64,000 nt of DNA from CAVTHK01 sp964552235. Lineage in GTDB: Bacteria > Spirochaetota > Spirochaetia > SZUA-6 > CAVTHK01. The notes under the pieces are model-generated. The model was not told where the DNA came from. It worked only from the letters and a program-made list of their open reading frames with translations, and searched no databases. Below are positions 22,958 to 31,867 of the stretch, piece after piece (position 1 is the stretch's first letter; the number at the start of each line of letters is the position of its first letter). The DNA lies in assembly GCA_964552235.1 (NCBI GenBank), contig CAZKGO010000016.1, forward strand, positions 1 through 64,000, given 5' to 3'. A program made the position numbers and the translations under genes.

Positions 22958-24346
22958 TCAGCCCCCGGCTTGCGGGAGAGTCCTGTCGATCTCGGCCAGG
23001 CGATAGCCAAAGCCCGGCCCGCTGATCGTCGACAGGTCGATCTCGCCGTTCCTACGCGTGTAGAGCCCGGGGTGAACGGCTGCCTCGGGCAGCGAGGCCT
23101 GCGGGTAGAACTGCATGGCGTTGGTTTCTACCCCCATGATGGTGCCCGCGTGGGCGGCGAGCAGCACGTGCGGGATCTGGGCGAGCATCGGGTTGGTCAG
23201 GTCCTGCACCATCAGCGTCATGCCGTGCGCCTTGGCCCAGCACAGCGACAGCAAGGCGCCCGACTGGGTCTTGCACGTCTTGAGCGCCACGCCGGTCCAA
23301 CCGAGGCTGCGCCCGAGGCGGATCAGGCGCCAGTCGTGGGCGCTCTCGTCCATGAACAGCGGCTTGCGCGCGGCCACGGCGTGCACGTCGATCTGGTGCT
23401 GCTGCAGCTCGTAGGGGAACGGCTGCTCGACGTAAAGGATCATCCCGTAGGTGCGCGGCTGCTCCACCATCAACCGGTCGAGGATCTCGTTGACGTACCG
23501 CGGATCCGAAACCGTGCAGTTGAAGTCCGTGCTCAGCCACTCGACGCCCTTTTCCTGGCCGATGCGGCCGACCTGGACAATCCGCTGGTAGTCCCAGGCG
23601 GCGTCGGTTCCCGTCAGCTTGACCTTGAGGCACTTGAGCCCGTCGCGGTCCACCCAGTCGCGCAGCAGCACGGGGTAGCCGTCGTCGGGCTCCCCGCCGG
23701 TGAGCTCGCTCGCCTCGATCAGGTCCTTGCCTCCGACGAGGTGCCAGGCGCGCAGCCGGCGCTGCGGCGAGGCGGCGAGGAAGTCACGGGGAAACAGCCC
23801 CCGGAAGCTCACCTGGCTCCCGTCGGCCGGCTCCAGGTAGGCGGCCAGGTCGCGGTTCATGTAATCGGGACCGTAGGTCTCGTAGACCGGCAGGCCGAGC
23901 AGGTTGCCGTAGGCGTCGTGCGCGGCGATGTCGAAGGGCGAGAAGCACACCAGGGCGGCCAGGTACGGCAGCTCCGTGAAGCGGCCGTCGCAGGCGCTCT
24001 CCCAGCAGCGCCGCAGCTCTCCCACGATGAATCCCTGGCCGATCTCGATCGGGTGGCCCCGGTCGGTGACCCGCGGGAGGGAGGCGGAGATGGCCGTCAC
24101 GATGTCCTTGAGCGCCCTGTGGCGATACTCGTAGGGGGCCGTGCCCGGCCAGACCCACTGCACGCTCAGCGGCGTCTCGCCCCACCCCTCGGCCGAGCGC
24201 CCCCTGCGATCCTCGACGCGGACGCGGATCCGCGCGAGGGTGACGTGGGTGAGGGTCTCGGGTCCGAACTTGAGGGGCACGCGCGTGCGCACAGGAAGGA
24301 AGAAGACCTCGGTCTCCTTGATCTGGATGTCGCTGCTCCTGCTCAT
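22958..24346 (-). CDS. Enolase-superfamily (mandelate racemase/MLE-like) enzyme
   Basis: The 462-residue protein has the enolase-superfamily plan: a capping domain (about 1-150) and a TIM barrel with 'KCLKVKLTG' (base Lys-x-Lys), 'DFNCTV' (first metal Asp), 'YVEQPFP' (second, Glu) and 'LFMDESAHDW' (third, acid). It is longer than typical dehydratases and racemases. The substrate cannot be told; a sugar-acid dehydratase or a related lyase is most likely. GGAGG lies five bases before the ATG. It lies 290 bases downstream of an MBL-fold hydrolase gene on the same strand. Confidence 0.75.
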   Translation of the reverse strand: MSRSSDIQIKETEVFFLPVRTRVPLKFGPETLTHVTLARIRVRVEDRRGRSAEGWGETPLSVQWVWPGTAPYEYRHRALKDIVTAISASLPRVTDRGHPIEIGQGFIVGELRRCWESACDGRFTELPYLAALVCFSPFDIAAHDAYGNLLGLPVYETYGPDYMNRDLAAYLEPADGSQVSFRGLFPRDFLAASPQRRLRAWHLVGGKDLIEASELTGGEPDDGYPVLLRDWVDRDGLKCLKVKLTGTDAAWDYQRIVQVGRIGQEKGVEWLSTDFNCTVSDPRYVNEILDRLMVEQPRTYGMILYVEQPFPYELQQHQIDVHAVAARKPLFMDESAHDWRLIRLGRSLGWTGVALKTCKTQSGALLSLCWAKAHGMTLMVQDLTNPMLAQIPHVLLAAHAGTIMGVETNAMQFYPQASLPEAAVHPGLYTRRNGEIDLSTISGPGFGYRLAEIDRTLPQAGG

Positions 24347-24636
24347 GTGCGCCTCCCGCGTCCGCTCTTCAGTCTGCGGATCCGATCACCAGGCCCGGCG
24401 TCCTGCCGGGATTCTCCACCCCCCGCCGCCTCTCTTCTTCGACGCGCGGCGGCGCCGGGGTCGGAGGCGCCGCGAAACCCGGGCTCGGGCGAGAGCACGT
24501 CCCGGTCGGCCGGCCTGACAGGACCGTCGCGGCGGCGCGGCTTCCGCCGTCGGCCCCCCGAAGATGCCCCCGCAGCCTCTCTAGGCCCCAGAGTACCGGA
24601 CAACGCGGCGAAAGCACAAGGAACCACCGACGGCCC

Positions 24637-25413
24637 TCAGGTCTCCAGGTCCACGGTCAACCCGTCGTACGCCAGTCCCACGACCGAGCCTGTCTCGCGG
24701 GCCAGCCGTTCCTCCAGCCTGGCATGGAGCACCTCGTGGCAGACGTGGGTGAGCAGGGCCCTGGCCGGCGCCAGCCGGCGCACGATGGCCAACGCCTCTT
24801 CGACGCTCAGGTGCGAAACGTGAGGTCTGGTGCGCAGGCCGTCTATGATCAGCAGCCGCAGGCCGCCGAGCTCGCCGATGGCCCGCTGCGGAATCGCGGA
24901 GACGTCGGGGATGTAGGCGCAGTCGCAGAAGCGGTAGCCCCACACCTCGCTGTTGCCGTGGAGGACCGTGATCGGGCGGAACTCGACGCCGCAGATCTCG
25001 ACGCTCGCCGCGATCGGCCGCAGGTCCAGCGATGCGACTCCGCCGCCGGTGTGCCCGTTGCCCTCGAAGAGGTAGCGGAACGGGTGATCGCGGATGTACT
25101 GCAGATGGTCGGCGCGCCCGTACACCGGCAGGCTTCCCCTGCCGCGCGAGGTGAACACCCGCAGGTCGTCGATGCCCGCGATGTGATCGTAGTGGGTGTG
25201 CGTGATCAGCAGCGCCTCCAGCCGCCTGAGGTTCTGCCTCAGGGCCTGGGTCCTGAAGTCGCGCCCGCAGTCGATGAGAACGTTGCCCCCGTCCGCCGTG
25301 ATCAGCAGTGAGGCGTTGGTTCGCTTGTCGCGGGGATCCGGCGAGCGGCAGGTCGCGCAATCGCACCCGATCATCGGCACGCCGTGGCTTGTGCCCGATC
25401 CCATGACTGTCAT
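24637..25413 (-). CDS. MBL-fold metal-dependent hydrolase, PhnP-like
   Basis: The 258-residue protein opens with 'TVMGSGTSHGVPMIGCDCATC', a PhnP-like start with a Cys-x-Cys-x-x-Cys that in PhnP-type phosphodiesterases binds structural zinc. The active-site motif is 'THTHYDHIAGIDDLR' (HxHxDH), followed by 'LHGNSEVWGYRFCDCAYIPDVS' and the late His in 'HVSHLSVEEA' and 'THVCHEV'. It probably hydrolyses a cyclic or small phosphodiester. The ATG at 25411-25413 was chosen because the family starts there; an upstream GTG (25423-25425) adds four residues and neither has a good ribosome site. Confidence 0.82.
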   Translation of the reverse strand: MTVMGSGTSHGVPMIGCDCATCRSPDPRDKRTNASLLITADGGNVLIDCGRDFRTQALRQNLRRLEALLITHTHYDHIAGIDDLRVFTSRGRGSLPVYGRADHLQYIRDHPFRYLFEGNGHTGGGVASLDLRPIAASVEICGVEFRPITVLHGNSEVWGYRFCDCAYIPDVSAIPQRAIGELGGLRLLIIDGLRTRPHVSHLSVEEALAIVRRLAPARALLTHVCHEVLHARLEERLARETGSVVGLAYDGLTVDLET

Positions 25414-25629
25414 CCGCGCTGTCACTCGTGAGCCAGTCCTCTCGCCCGCGTGCGCCTGGCCCCGGCGGCCGGCAGGCGCCGCAGCCTCTCGCCCGCCACT
25501 ATAGCAGACCGGGCATTCGCGGCAAACCGCGGTCGACGCGGCCGCCTTCGGCAGGAGGCAGAGCGGGCACGGGGGGCGGGCCCGAGGCCGTTCCGCGGTG
25601 GATTGTGATAAGCCGATTATCCTGTTAAA

Positions 25630-25657
25630 TTCAAGCCTGATCTGGCCGTTATATATG
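25630..25657 (+). promoter_or_regulatory. Possible promoter of the deaminase gene
   Basis: In an AT-rich patch TTCAAG (25630-25635) and TATATG (25652-25657) lie 16 nt apart, 20 bases before the GTG at 25677; GAGG (25663-25666) follows the -10. The -35 match is poor. Confidence 0.35.
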
Positions 25658-25676
25658 AGTATGAGGTGACGGACCG

Positions 25677-26801
25677 GTGCCCAAACGCAGGGACGCTTCG
25701 GTGACCGCCGGTACTACGGGGACCGTGAGGACGGCTGCGCCTACAAACATGAGCAGGCAACAGGTTCAGGAGCTGGTCCGCGTCCTCCCCAAGACCGAGA
25801 TCCACCTGCACCTCGAGGCCACCGCCACCGCCGAGACGATCTGGCGGATGATCGAGCGGCACAAGCTCTCGATACCCGGCATCAAGACGCAGAAGCAGCT
25901 GGAGCGTCGATTCAAGGTCCGCAGCCTCAACGAGTTCATCGATCTGTTCATCAACGTCATCCAGGGCTGCCTTCGCAGCGGCGAGGACCTCGACCTGGTT
26001 CTGACCGACGCCCGCAGCTACCTCAAGCGCAACAACATCTACTACGCCGAGATTTTCGTTGCGCCCTCCAAGCTCATCATGAACGGGCTGCCGTTCGAGG
26101 TCATGATCTCCAAGCTCGACGAGGCCATGGAGCGGCTGAAGCGAGAGGACGACATCGACGTCCGCTTCATCGTGGACGTATCCCGCAGCTACGGAGTCGA
26201 CAACGCCCGCAAGAACCTCGATCTCACCCTCAAGCATCGCGGGCGCAGCGTGATCGGCATCGGGCTCGGCGGCAGCGAGGCGACGGGGCCCGCCCGGGAC
26301 TACGCCGATGTCTTTGCCCGCGCCAGCGACAGCGGGCTGCGCGTCGTGGCGCACGCGGGCGAGGATGTGGGCCCGGAGTCGATCTGGGACGCGATCCGCT
26401 ACCTCAAGGCCTCGCGCATAGGGCACGGGATCAGCGCCATCGAGGACGAAGAGCTGATGGACTATCTCGCCGAGAAGCAGATCCCTCTCGAGATCTGCCC
26501 GACGAGCAACCTCTTTACGCGCAAGTACGTTACCAAGCTCACCAATCACCCGATTCGCGCGTTCTTTGACCGCGGCATCAAGGTGACCGTCAACAGCGAC
26601 GACCCGGCGCTGTTCGGCGTCGAGCTGGTCGACGAGTACATCAAGCTGATGAACGGCGGCTTCTTCAAGATCGACGAGATCGTCGCGCTGGTGCGCAACG
26701 GCCTGTTCTCGACGTTCATGCCCGTCAGGCAGAAGGCCGCGCGATGGGCCGCCATCTCGAAGTTCATCGCCGAGCGGGGAGTCCCGACCGACCGCGATTG
26801 A
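25677..26801 (+). CDS. Adenosine deaminase family protein
   Basis: The 374-residue protein is an amidohydrolase of the adenosine deaminase family. It has the N-terminal metal motif HxH in 'KTEIHLHLEA' (about residues 41-46), 'RVVAHAGED' (the His and Glu near the reaction centre), 'IGHGISAIED', 'LEICPTSNLFT' and 'VTVNSDDPALFGVEL' with the metal Asp. It would deaminate adenosine or a related purine, giving inosine; 6-aminodeoxyfutalosine deaminases share this pattern and cannot be excluded. The GTG at 25677 fits the upstream GAGG and promoter. An ATG at 25749 begins nearer the conserved region. The first 24 residues are Thr- and Ala-rich and may be dispensable. Confidence 0.82.
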   Translation: MPKRRDASVTAGTTGTVRTAAPTNMSRQQVQELVRVLPKTEIHLHLEATATAETIWRMIERHKLSIPGIKTQKQLERRFKVRSLNEFIDLFINVIQGCLRSGEDLDLVLTDARSYLKRNNIYYAEIFVAPSKLIMNGLPFEVMISKLDEAMERLKREDDIDVRFIVDVSRSYGVDNARKNLDLTLKHRGRSVIGIGLGGSEATGPARDYADVFARASDSGLRVVAHAGEDVGPESIWDAIRYLKASRIGHGISAIEDEELMDYLAEKQIPLEICPTSNLFTRKYVTKLTNHPIRAFFDRGIKVTVNSDDPALFGVELVDEYIKLMNGGFFKIDEIVALVRNGLFSTFMPVRQKAARWAAISKFIAERGVPTDRD

Positions 26802-26808
26802 GGCGCTT

Positions 26809-27417
26809 TCAGGCCAGGCGCCCGTGGACGATGTCGTCCACCACTCTCCAGTACAGATCGTGTTCCGCCTCGAGCACGCGCTCGGCCAGCCGTTCGGGCG
26901 TGTCGCCGGGAAGCACGGGAACCCTCGCCTGAGCGGCCACCGGTCCGTGATCGTAGTCCTCGTCGACAAAGTGCACGCTCACCCCGCTTTCGGTCTCTCC
27001 GGAGCGCAGTACGGACTCGTGGACGCGCAGCCCGTACATGCCCTGCCCGCCGTGGCGCGGCAGCAGCGCCGGGTGGATGTTCAGGATGCGCCTCGGGTAG
27101 CGGCGCACGACCGGCGCCGGCAGCTTCTTCAGGTATCCCGCCAGCAGGATCAGCTCGACGCGTTCTTCCTCGAGGGCGTCGAGCAGCGCCTGCGCCAGCT
27201 CCTGCGGATCGGGATGGGTGCGGCTGGAAGCGTGCAGCGTGCGGATGCCCCGCCTTCGGGCGAGCTCGAGGGCCCCCGAATGGCTGTTGTTGCTGACGAC
27301 GAGGCGGACCCGCGCATCGCGCAGGCGTCCCTCGTCGATGCGCGCGAGGATCGCGGCCAGGTTGCTGCCGCGACCCGACGCGAAGGCGGCAATGTTCACC
27401 GGCAACAGAGCTAACAC
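26809..27417 (-). CDS. purN: Phosphoribosylglycinamide formyltransferase
   Basis: The 202-residue protein is GAR transformylase, which adds a formyl group from 10-formyl-THF in step three of purine synthesis. Landmarks are 'AAFASGRGSNLAAIL' (phosphoribosyl binding), 'LAGYLKKLP', the catalytic 'NIHPALLPRHGG' (Asn-x-His) and 'SVHFVDEDYDHGPVAAQ' with the catalytic Asp. The start is GTG at 27415-27417; an internal GTG (27397-27399) starts closer to the usual N-terminus 'NIAAFASG'. It is convergent with the adenosine deaminase gene, so two purine genes lie side by side but are not co-transcribed. Confidence 0.92.
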   Translation of the reverse strand: MLALLPVNIAAFASGRGSNLAAILARIDEGRLRDARVRLVVSNNSHSGALELARRRGIRTLHASSRTHPDPQELAQALLDALEEERVELILLAGYLKKLPAPVVRRYPRRILNIHPALLPRHGGQGMYGLRVHESVLRSGETESGVSVHFVDEDYDHGPVAAQARVPVLPGDTPERLAERVLEAEHDLYWRVVDDIVHGRLA

Positions 27418-27529
27418 GAGCGACTCGGCCCGTCAACACGCAGAGCCGGGGTAGGTGCAATTCCTGGCCTGCGTCGCTATACTGGGTCCGCCGCCGAGGC
27501 CGCTCCTGGCCATGGCGCGAGAGGGGACG

Positions 27530-28192
27530 ATGGGCGGAACAAGCAAGCTGGCGGGGGTCGCGGCCGCGGCCCTGTTGTTGAGCTCGTGCATCGGCGTCGA
27601 CAGCCGCGTGGCGTTCAAGAGCGACGGATCAGGCACGCTCAAGGTCGAGTACAGGATCGCGAAGTCGCTGTGGAACCTCGGCAAGGAGGGGGGGGCGCAG
27701 CTGCCGCTCGTCGTCGGCGAGCAGGAACTGCGGGAGGCGCTGTCGCAGGGCAATGGCCTCGAGGTGGTGGCGGTCAGCCGGCGCGAAGACGAAACCGACG
27801 TGTTTGTCGCGGCCGAGGTCCGTTTCCAGCGCATCGAGGCGCTCGCCGAGACTGAGGCGTTCGCCGACATGCCGATGAGCCTGCAGCGTTCGGGCGACGA
27901 CTATGTGTTCCGCCAGGTGATCTCCCCTGCCGCCGAGGAGCAGCCCGCAGCCGGACAGCCGACGGCTCCAGCCGGCGCGCAGGCGGCGGCCGCCGCCGAC
28001 AGGGATGTCGAGGAGATGTTCGGGCCGCTGCTGGCAGGCTACGAAGTCCTTCTCTCTGTGGCAGCGCCGAGGCCGCTCAAGTCGCACAGCGCCGGCCAGG
28101 TCTCGGCCGACCGCAAATCCGTGACCTGGCGCCTGTCGCTCGACGGCCTGATGGAGATTCCGGCGGGGACCGTCTTCACGGTCACGTGGTAG
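27530..28192 (+). CDS. Lipoprotein of unknown function
   Basis: The 220-residue protein has a lipoprotein signal: basic start, 'LAGVAAAALLLSSC' with the lipid-bearing Cys at residue 20. The mature part has strands such as 'VDSRVAFKSDGSGTLKVEYRIAKSLWNLG' and a C-terminal 'VTWRLSLDGLMEIPAGTVFTVTW' and resembles small spirochaete lipoproteins without a named domain. An Ala/Pro/Gln-rich linker lies near residues 138-160. The ATG at 27530 was chosen over an in-frame ATG at 27512 because GAGAGGGG lies three bases ahead of it. A TATACT at 27478-27483 may be its -10 box. It is convergent with the ABC exporter genes and overlaps the stop of the last one by 11 bases. Confidence 0.7.
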   Translation: MGGTSKLAGVAAAALLLSSCIGVDSRVAFKSDGSGTLKVEYRIAKSLWNLGKEGGAQLPLVVGEQELREALSQGNGLEVVAVSRREDETDVFVAAEVRFQRIEALAETEAFADMPMSLQRSGDDYVFRQVISPAAEEQPAAGQPTAPAGAQAAAAADRDVEEMFGPLLAGYEVLLSVAAPRPLKSHSAGQVSADRKSVTWRLSLDGLMEIPAGTVFTVTW

Positions 28193-30071
28193 CGTCGGCG
28201 CCGGACCCGGGCTCGAGGAACTGACGCTCGTACAGCTGCCGGTACAGGCCGCCGCGGGCCATCAGCTGGTCGTGGCGGCCGCGGTCGACGATGCGCCCGT
28301 CGGCCAGAACGCAGATCAGATCGGCGCGCCGGACCGTGCTCAACCTGTGGGCGATCACCACCGACGTCCTGCCCGCGAACAGGCGGGAAAGCGCCTCCTG
28401 GATAAGCCGCTCCGTGAGGGTGTCGACGCTCGCGGTCGCCTCATCCAGGATGAAGATGCGGGGATCGGCGAGAACCGCGCGGGCGATGCAGATCAGCTGC
28501 CGCTGCCCGGTCGAGAGGTTGACTCCTCCTTCGCGCACGGTCGTGGCGTAGCCCTCAGGCATCGCCTCTATGAACGGCGCGGCGTTGGCTGCCGCGGCAG
28601 CGGCTCGGATCTCCGCCTCCGCAGCCGAGGGCCGGGCGAAGGCGATGTTCTCGCCGATCGTGCCCGCGAACAGAAACGGGTTCTGGGGCACCAGGCCCAT
28701 GCAGGCGCGCAGCTGCCGTTGCCGCAGTCGCCGCACGTCGACGCCGTCGACGAGGACGCTCCCGCCGGTGGTGTCGTAGAAGCGGAGGATCAGGCTCGCG
28801 ATCGTGGTCTTGCCCGACCCCGTCGGGCCGACCAGGGCCACCATGCTCCCCGGCTCGATCACAAGATCTATGTCGTGGAGCACAGGCAGCCCCTTGCGGT
28901 AGGCGAACGTGACCCTGCGAAGCTCGATGCGGCCCCGCTCCGCAAGCTTCGCGGGCTCCGCTGACTGGGGCGTCGGGGCGGGCAGCGGGAGCGCGTCGGG
29001 GGCATCCTGGATCGCCGGCTCGGTGGCGAGGAGCGCGAGCACCTTTTCGCCCCCCGCCATCGCCGCCCGCATCGTGGTGTAGTTCTGGCTGATCTCCTGG
29101 ATCGGCTGGAAGAAGCGGCCCACGTAGGCGACAAAGGCGACGAGCGTGCCCACGGTGACCTCGCCGCTCATGGCCCAGCGGCCGCCGGCCCAAAGCACGA
29201 TGGCGGTCGCCGCCACGCCCAGAAAGTCCACCACCGGCAGGAACGTGAACGACAGGCCCATGGCCGCGATGTTCGAGTCGCGGTTGGACTGGTTGGTCTG
29301 GTCGAACTTCTGGGTGCTCGCCTCTTCGCGGCCGAAGGCCTGGATGACCCGCATCCCCGCGATGTTCTCCGCCAAGTCTCCGACGACCGCAGCGATGCGG
29401 GCGCGCGTCGTGCGAAAGGCGCTCTTGGCGCTGCGGGCGAACCACCAGGTGACCATCACCATGAGAGGCAGCACGGCAAAGGACAGCAGGGCCAGACGCG
29501 GCTGGACCCACAGCATCACCCCCACGACGCCGACGATGACGATCGCATCGCCGACAAACGTGACCAGGCCCTGAGACAGGAACTGGTTGATGACCGCCAC
29601 GTCGTTGATCACTCGCGAGACGGTGACGCCGACGATCTCCCGATCGTGGTAGCCGATGTGCAGCCGCTGCAGGTGGGCGAACAGGCGGCTCCGCAGGGCG
29701 CCGAGGACCCTCTGGCCGATCACGGACAGCAGGTGCTGCTGCCCGGCGCCGGCGGCAAAGAGCGCCGCAAAGGCGGCGAGCAGGACCAGCGACCGGCGCG
29801 CGAGGGCTGCCGCGTCGCCGGCGGCGATCGTGCGGTCGATGGCGTCCCGCACGAGCAGGGGAATCGCGAGGCTCAGCCCGGAGTAGAGCAGCACGAGCAG
29901 CAGCGCCGCCGCCATCTGCTTCCAGTGGGGGGCGAGGAACTGCAGCAGCCCCGAGGCGATCTTCGGGTCGAAGGCCTTTTCCTCGCCTTCGTGTCCGTAG
30001 GCATGGAGGACGCCGCGCGGCCCGTGTCCGCCGCCGTGGCCGCCGTGCCCGCCGCCCATGGCGAGGCTCAT
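28182..30071 (-). CDS. ABC exporter subunit B (TMD-NBD), His-rich N-terminus
   Basis: The 629-residue half-transporter has six transmembrane helices (about 55-350) and a nucleotide-binding domain with Walker A 'GPTGSGKTTIASLILRFY', Walker B 'IFILDEATASVD' and the H-loop in 'VIAHRLSTV'. The signature is 'LSTGQRQL', a variant of LSGGQ. The first 30 residues are rich in His and Gly ('GGGHGGHGGGHGPRG', then two more His), which could bind metal. The ATG overlaps the stop of the upstream ABC gene as ATGA. With that gene it forms a heterodimeric exporter; the substrate is unknown (drug or lipid exporters share this plan). Confidence 0.9.
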   Translation of the reverse strand: MSLAMGGGHGGHGGGHGPRGVLHAYGHEGEEKAFDPKIASGLLQFLAPHWKQMAAALLLVLLYSGLSLAIPLLVRDAIDRTIAAGDAAALARRSLVLLAAFAALFAAGAGQQHLLSVIGQRVLGALRSRLFAHLQRLHIGYHDREIVGVTVSRVINDVAVINQFLSQGLVTFVGDAIVIVGVVGVMLWVQPRLALLSFAVLPLMVMVTWWFARSAKSAFRTTRARIAAVVGDLAENIAGMRVIQAFGREEASTQKFDQTNQSNRDSNIAAMGLSFTFLPVVDFLGVAATAIVLWAGGRWAMSGEVTVGTLVAFVAYVGRFFQPIQEISQNYTTMRAAMAGGEKVLALLATEPAIQDAPDALPLPAPTPQSAEPAKLAERGRIELRRVTFAYRKGLPVLHDIDLVIEPGSMVALVGPTGSGKTTIASLILRFYDTTGGSVLVDGVDVRRLRQRQLRACMGLVPQNPFLFAGTIGENIAFARPSAAEAEIRAAAAAANAAPFIEAMPEGYATTVREGGVNLSTGQRQLICIARAVLADPRIFILDEATASVDTLTERLIQEALSRLFAGRTSVVIAHRLSTVRRADLICVLADGRIVDRGRHDQLMARGGLYRQLYERQFLEPGSGADATT

Positions 30072-31867
30072 GCGGGGCCTCGCAGAGGCAGCGGCGCGTG
30101 CTCCCCGGGGCCCTCGCTGCGGCGCAGCTGCTGGTTGTAGATGTCGACGTACACGCCGCAGGAGTCCAGCAGCTGGCGGTGCGTGCCCTGGCCGACGATG
30201 CGCCCGCCGTCGAGCACCAGGATCCAATCGGCGCGGCGGATGGTGCTGATCCTGTGGGCGATCACGAACGTCGTCCTGCCCTGCATGAGTCGCTGCAGGG
30301 CAGCCTGGATCTGCTGCTCCGTCTCCGTGTCGACGCTGGCGGTCGCATCGTCGAGGATCAGGATGCGGGGATCCTGCAGGAGGGCCCGGGCGATGGCGAT
30401 CCGCTGCTTCTGCCCCCCGGAAAGCGTGTCGCCCTTCTCGCCGACCAGAGTGTCGTAGCCGTCGGGCATTGCCATGATGAAATCGTGGGCCTGGGCCGCC
30501 TCGGCAGCGGCCCGCACCTCCCAGTCTGCGGCGTCGGGCCTTCCGAACCTCAGGTTTTCCCGCACCGTCGTGGCGAACAGGGTCGTGTCCTGCAGAACGA
30601 TCCCGACCTGGGCGCGCAGAGAGGCGAGGGTCACCGCCCGGATGTCGGTGCCGTCGACGAGGATCCGCCCGGCGGTCGGATCGTAGAAGCGGGGGATGAG
30701 GTTGACCACGCTCGTCTTGCCCGAGCCGGTGGTGCCCACGAGGGCGATGACCTGACCCGCTCGCGCCTGGAAGCTGACGTCGGAGAGCACATGCTCGCGG
30801 CCGAAGTAGGCGAGGCTGACCCCCTCAAAGGTCACCTCCCCGCGCACGCCCCGCAGCGGCTTCGCGTCGGGAGCCTCGCGCACTTCGGAGCTTGCGTCCA
30901 GGATCTCGAAGATGCGTTCGCCGGACGACGAGGCCATGCTCACCGCGGGGATCACCATGCCCAACCGCCTGACCGGACGGATGAGCTGGCTCACATAAGT
31001 CGAGAAGGCGACCAGTTCGCCGAGCGACAGCTGCCCCCGGATCACCAGGACGCCTCCGAACGCGATGATCGCCACCGTGCTCAGGTTCGCGAGGAAATCC
31101 AGCAGGGGTGTGTTCCAGGCCTGCATCCTGGCTGCCCGCACCGCCTGCTCGAGCCACAGCGAGTTCTGCTGCTCGAAGCGCTGGATTTCCGCCTCCTCCT
31201 GGGCGAACGCCTTGACCACCCTCGCGCCGCGCAGGCTCTGCTCGACCCGGTTGGTCAGCCGCCCGAGGGCGCGCTGGATCTCGAGCGCCAGCGGACGGTA
31301 GCGCGCGCCGAACCGCACGCCCCGCCAGATGAGCAGGGGCGCGGGGGCGAGGGCGAGCGCCGCCAGGAGGGGGTTCATGGCCGCCAGAAAGACGGCGGTT
31401 CCGACGAGCAGCGCCAGGCCCTCGACGAGCCTGAGAAAGGCGCGGCCGGTCAGGAACCGCACACGGTCCACGTCCTGGATCGTGCGGGCGAGCAGGTCGC
31501 CGGTCTCCGCCTGGTCGTGGAAGGCGAAGGAGAGGCTCGCGAGCCTGGCGTGGATGGCATTGCGCATGTCGTAGGCGACGCCCTGGGACGCCATCTCGGA
31601 CCAGATGCCCTCGAGGTAGGTGAGCAGGCCCCGCAGCGCCGTGAGGGCCAGCAGGAGCAGGACCGACGCGCCGAGCAGGCGCGGGTCGGACCCGCGGATG
31701 CCCCGGTCGATGATCCAGCGGATGAACTGCGGCGTGGCCAGCGACAGGGCGCTGGCCGACGCCATTGCCAGGTAGCCTCCGGCGCTCAGCTTCCAGTAGG
31801 GGCGCAGAAAGCCGAAGCAGCGCCGGAGCACCCGGCGTTGCGGACCGGCGTCGGGCGGGGACCTCAC
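30068..31867 (-). CDS. ABC exporter subunit A (degenerate ATPase site)
   Basis: The 599-residue half-transporter has six membrane helices (about 20-310) and an ATPase domain with Walker A 'GTTGSGKTSVVNLIPRFY', a canonical signature 'LSGGQKQRIAIARALL' and Walker B 'ILILDDATASVD'. The catalytic Glu after Walker B is Asp, as in the degenerate site of heterodimeric exporters such as TM287/288. In the dimer this site would use the variant signature of subunit B, so both defects fall in one site. The GTG at 31865-31867 overlaps the DUF554 stop as GTGA, and the exporter start 'VLRRCFGFLRPYWKL' follows shortly. Confidence 0.9.
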   Translation of the reverse strand: MRSPPDAGPQRRVLRRCFGFLRPYWKLSAGGYLAMASASALSLATPQFIRWIIDRGIRGSDPRLLGASVLLLLALTALRGLLTYLEGIWSEMASQGVAYDMRNAIHARLASLSFAFHDQAETGDLLARTIQDVDRVRFLTGRAFLRLVEGLALLVGTAVFLAAMNPLLAALALAPAPLLIWRGVRFGARYRPLALEIQRALGRLTNRVEQSLRGARVVKAFAQEEAEIQRFEQQNSLWLEQAVRAARMQAWNTPLLDFLANLSTVAIIAFGGVLVIRGQLSLGELVAFSTYVSQLIRPVRRLGMVIPAVSMASSSGERIFEILDASSEVREAPDAKPLRGVRGEVTFEGVSLAYFGREHVLSDVSFQARAGQVIALVGTTGSGKTSVVNLIPRFYDPTAGRILVDGTDIRAVTLASLRAQVGIVLQDTTLFATTVRENLRFGRPDAADWEVRAAAEAAQAHDFIMAMPDGYDTLVGEKGDTLSGGQKQRIAIARALLQDPRILILDDATASVDTETEQQIQAALQRLMQGRTTFVIAHRISTIRRADWILVLDGGRIVGQGTHRQLLDSCGVYVDIYNQQLRRSEGPGEHAPLPLRGPA

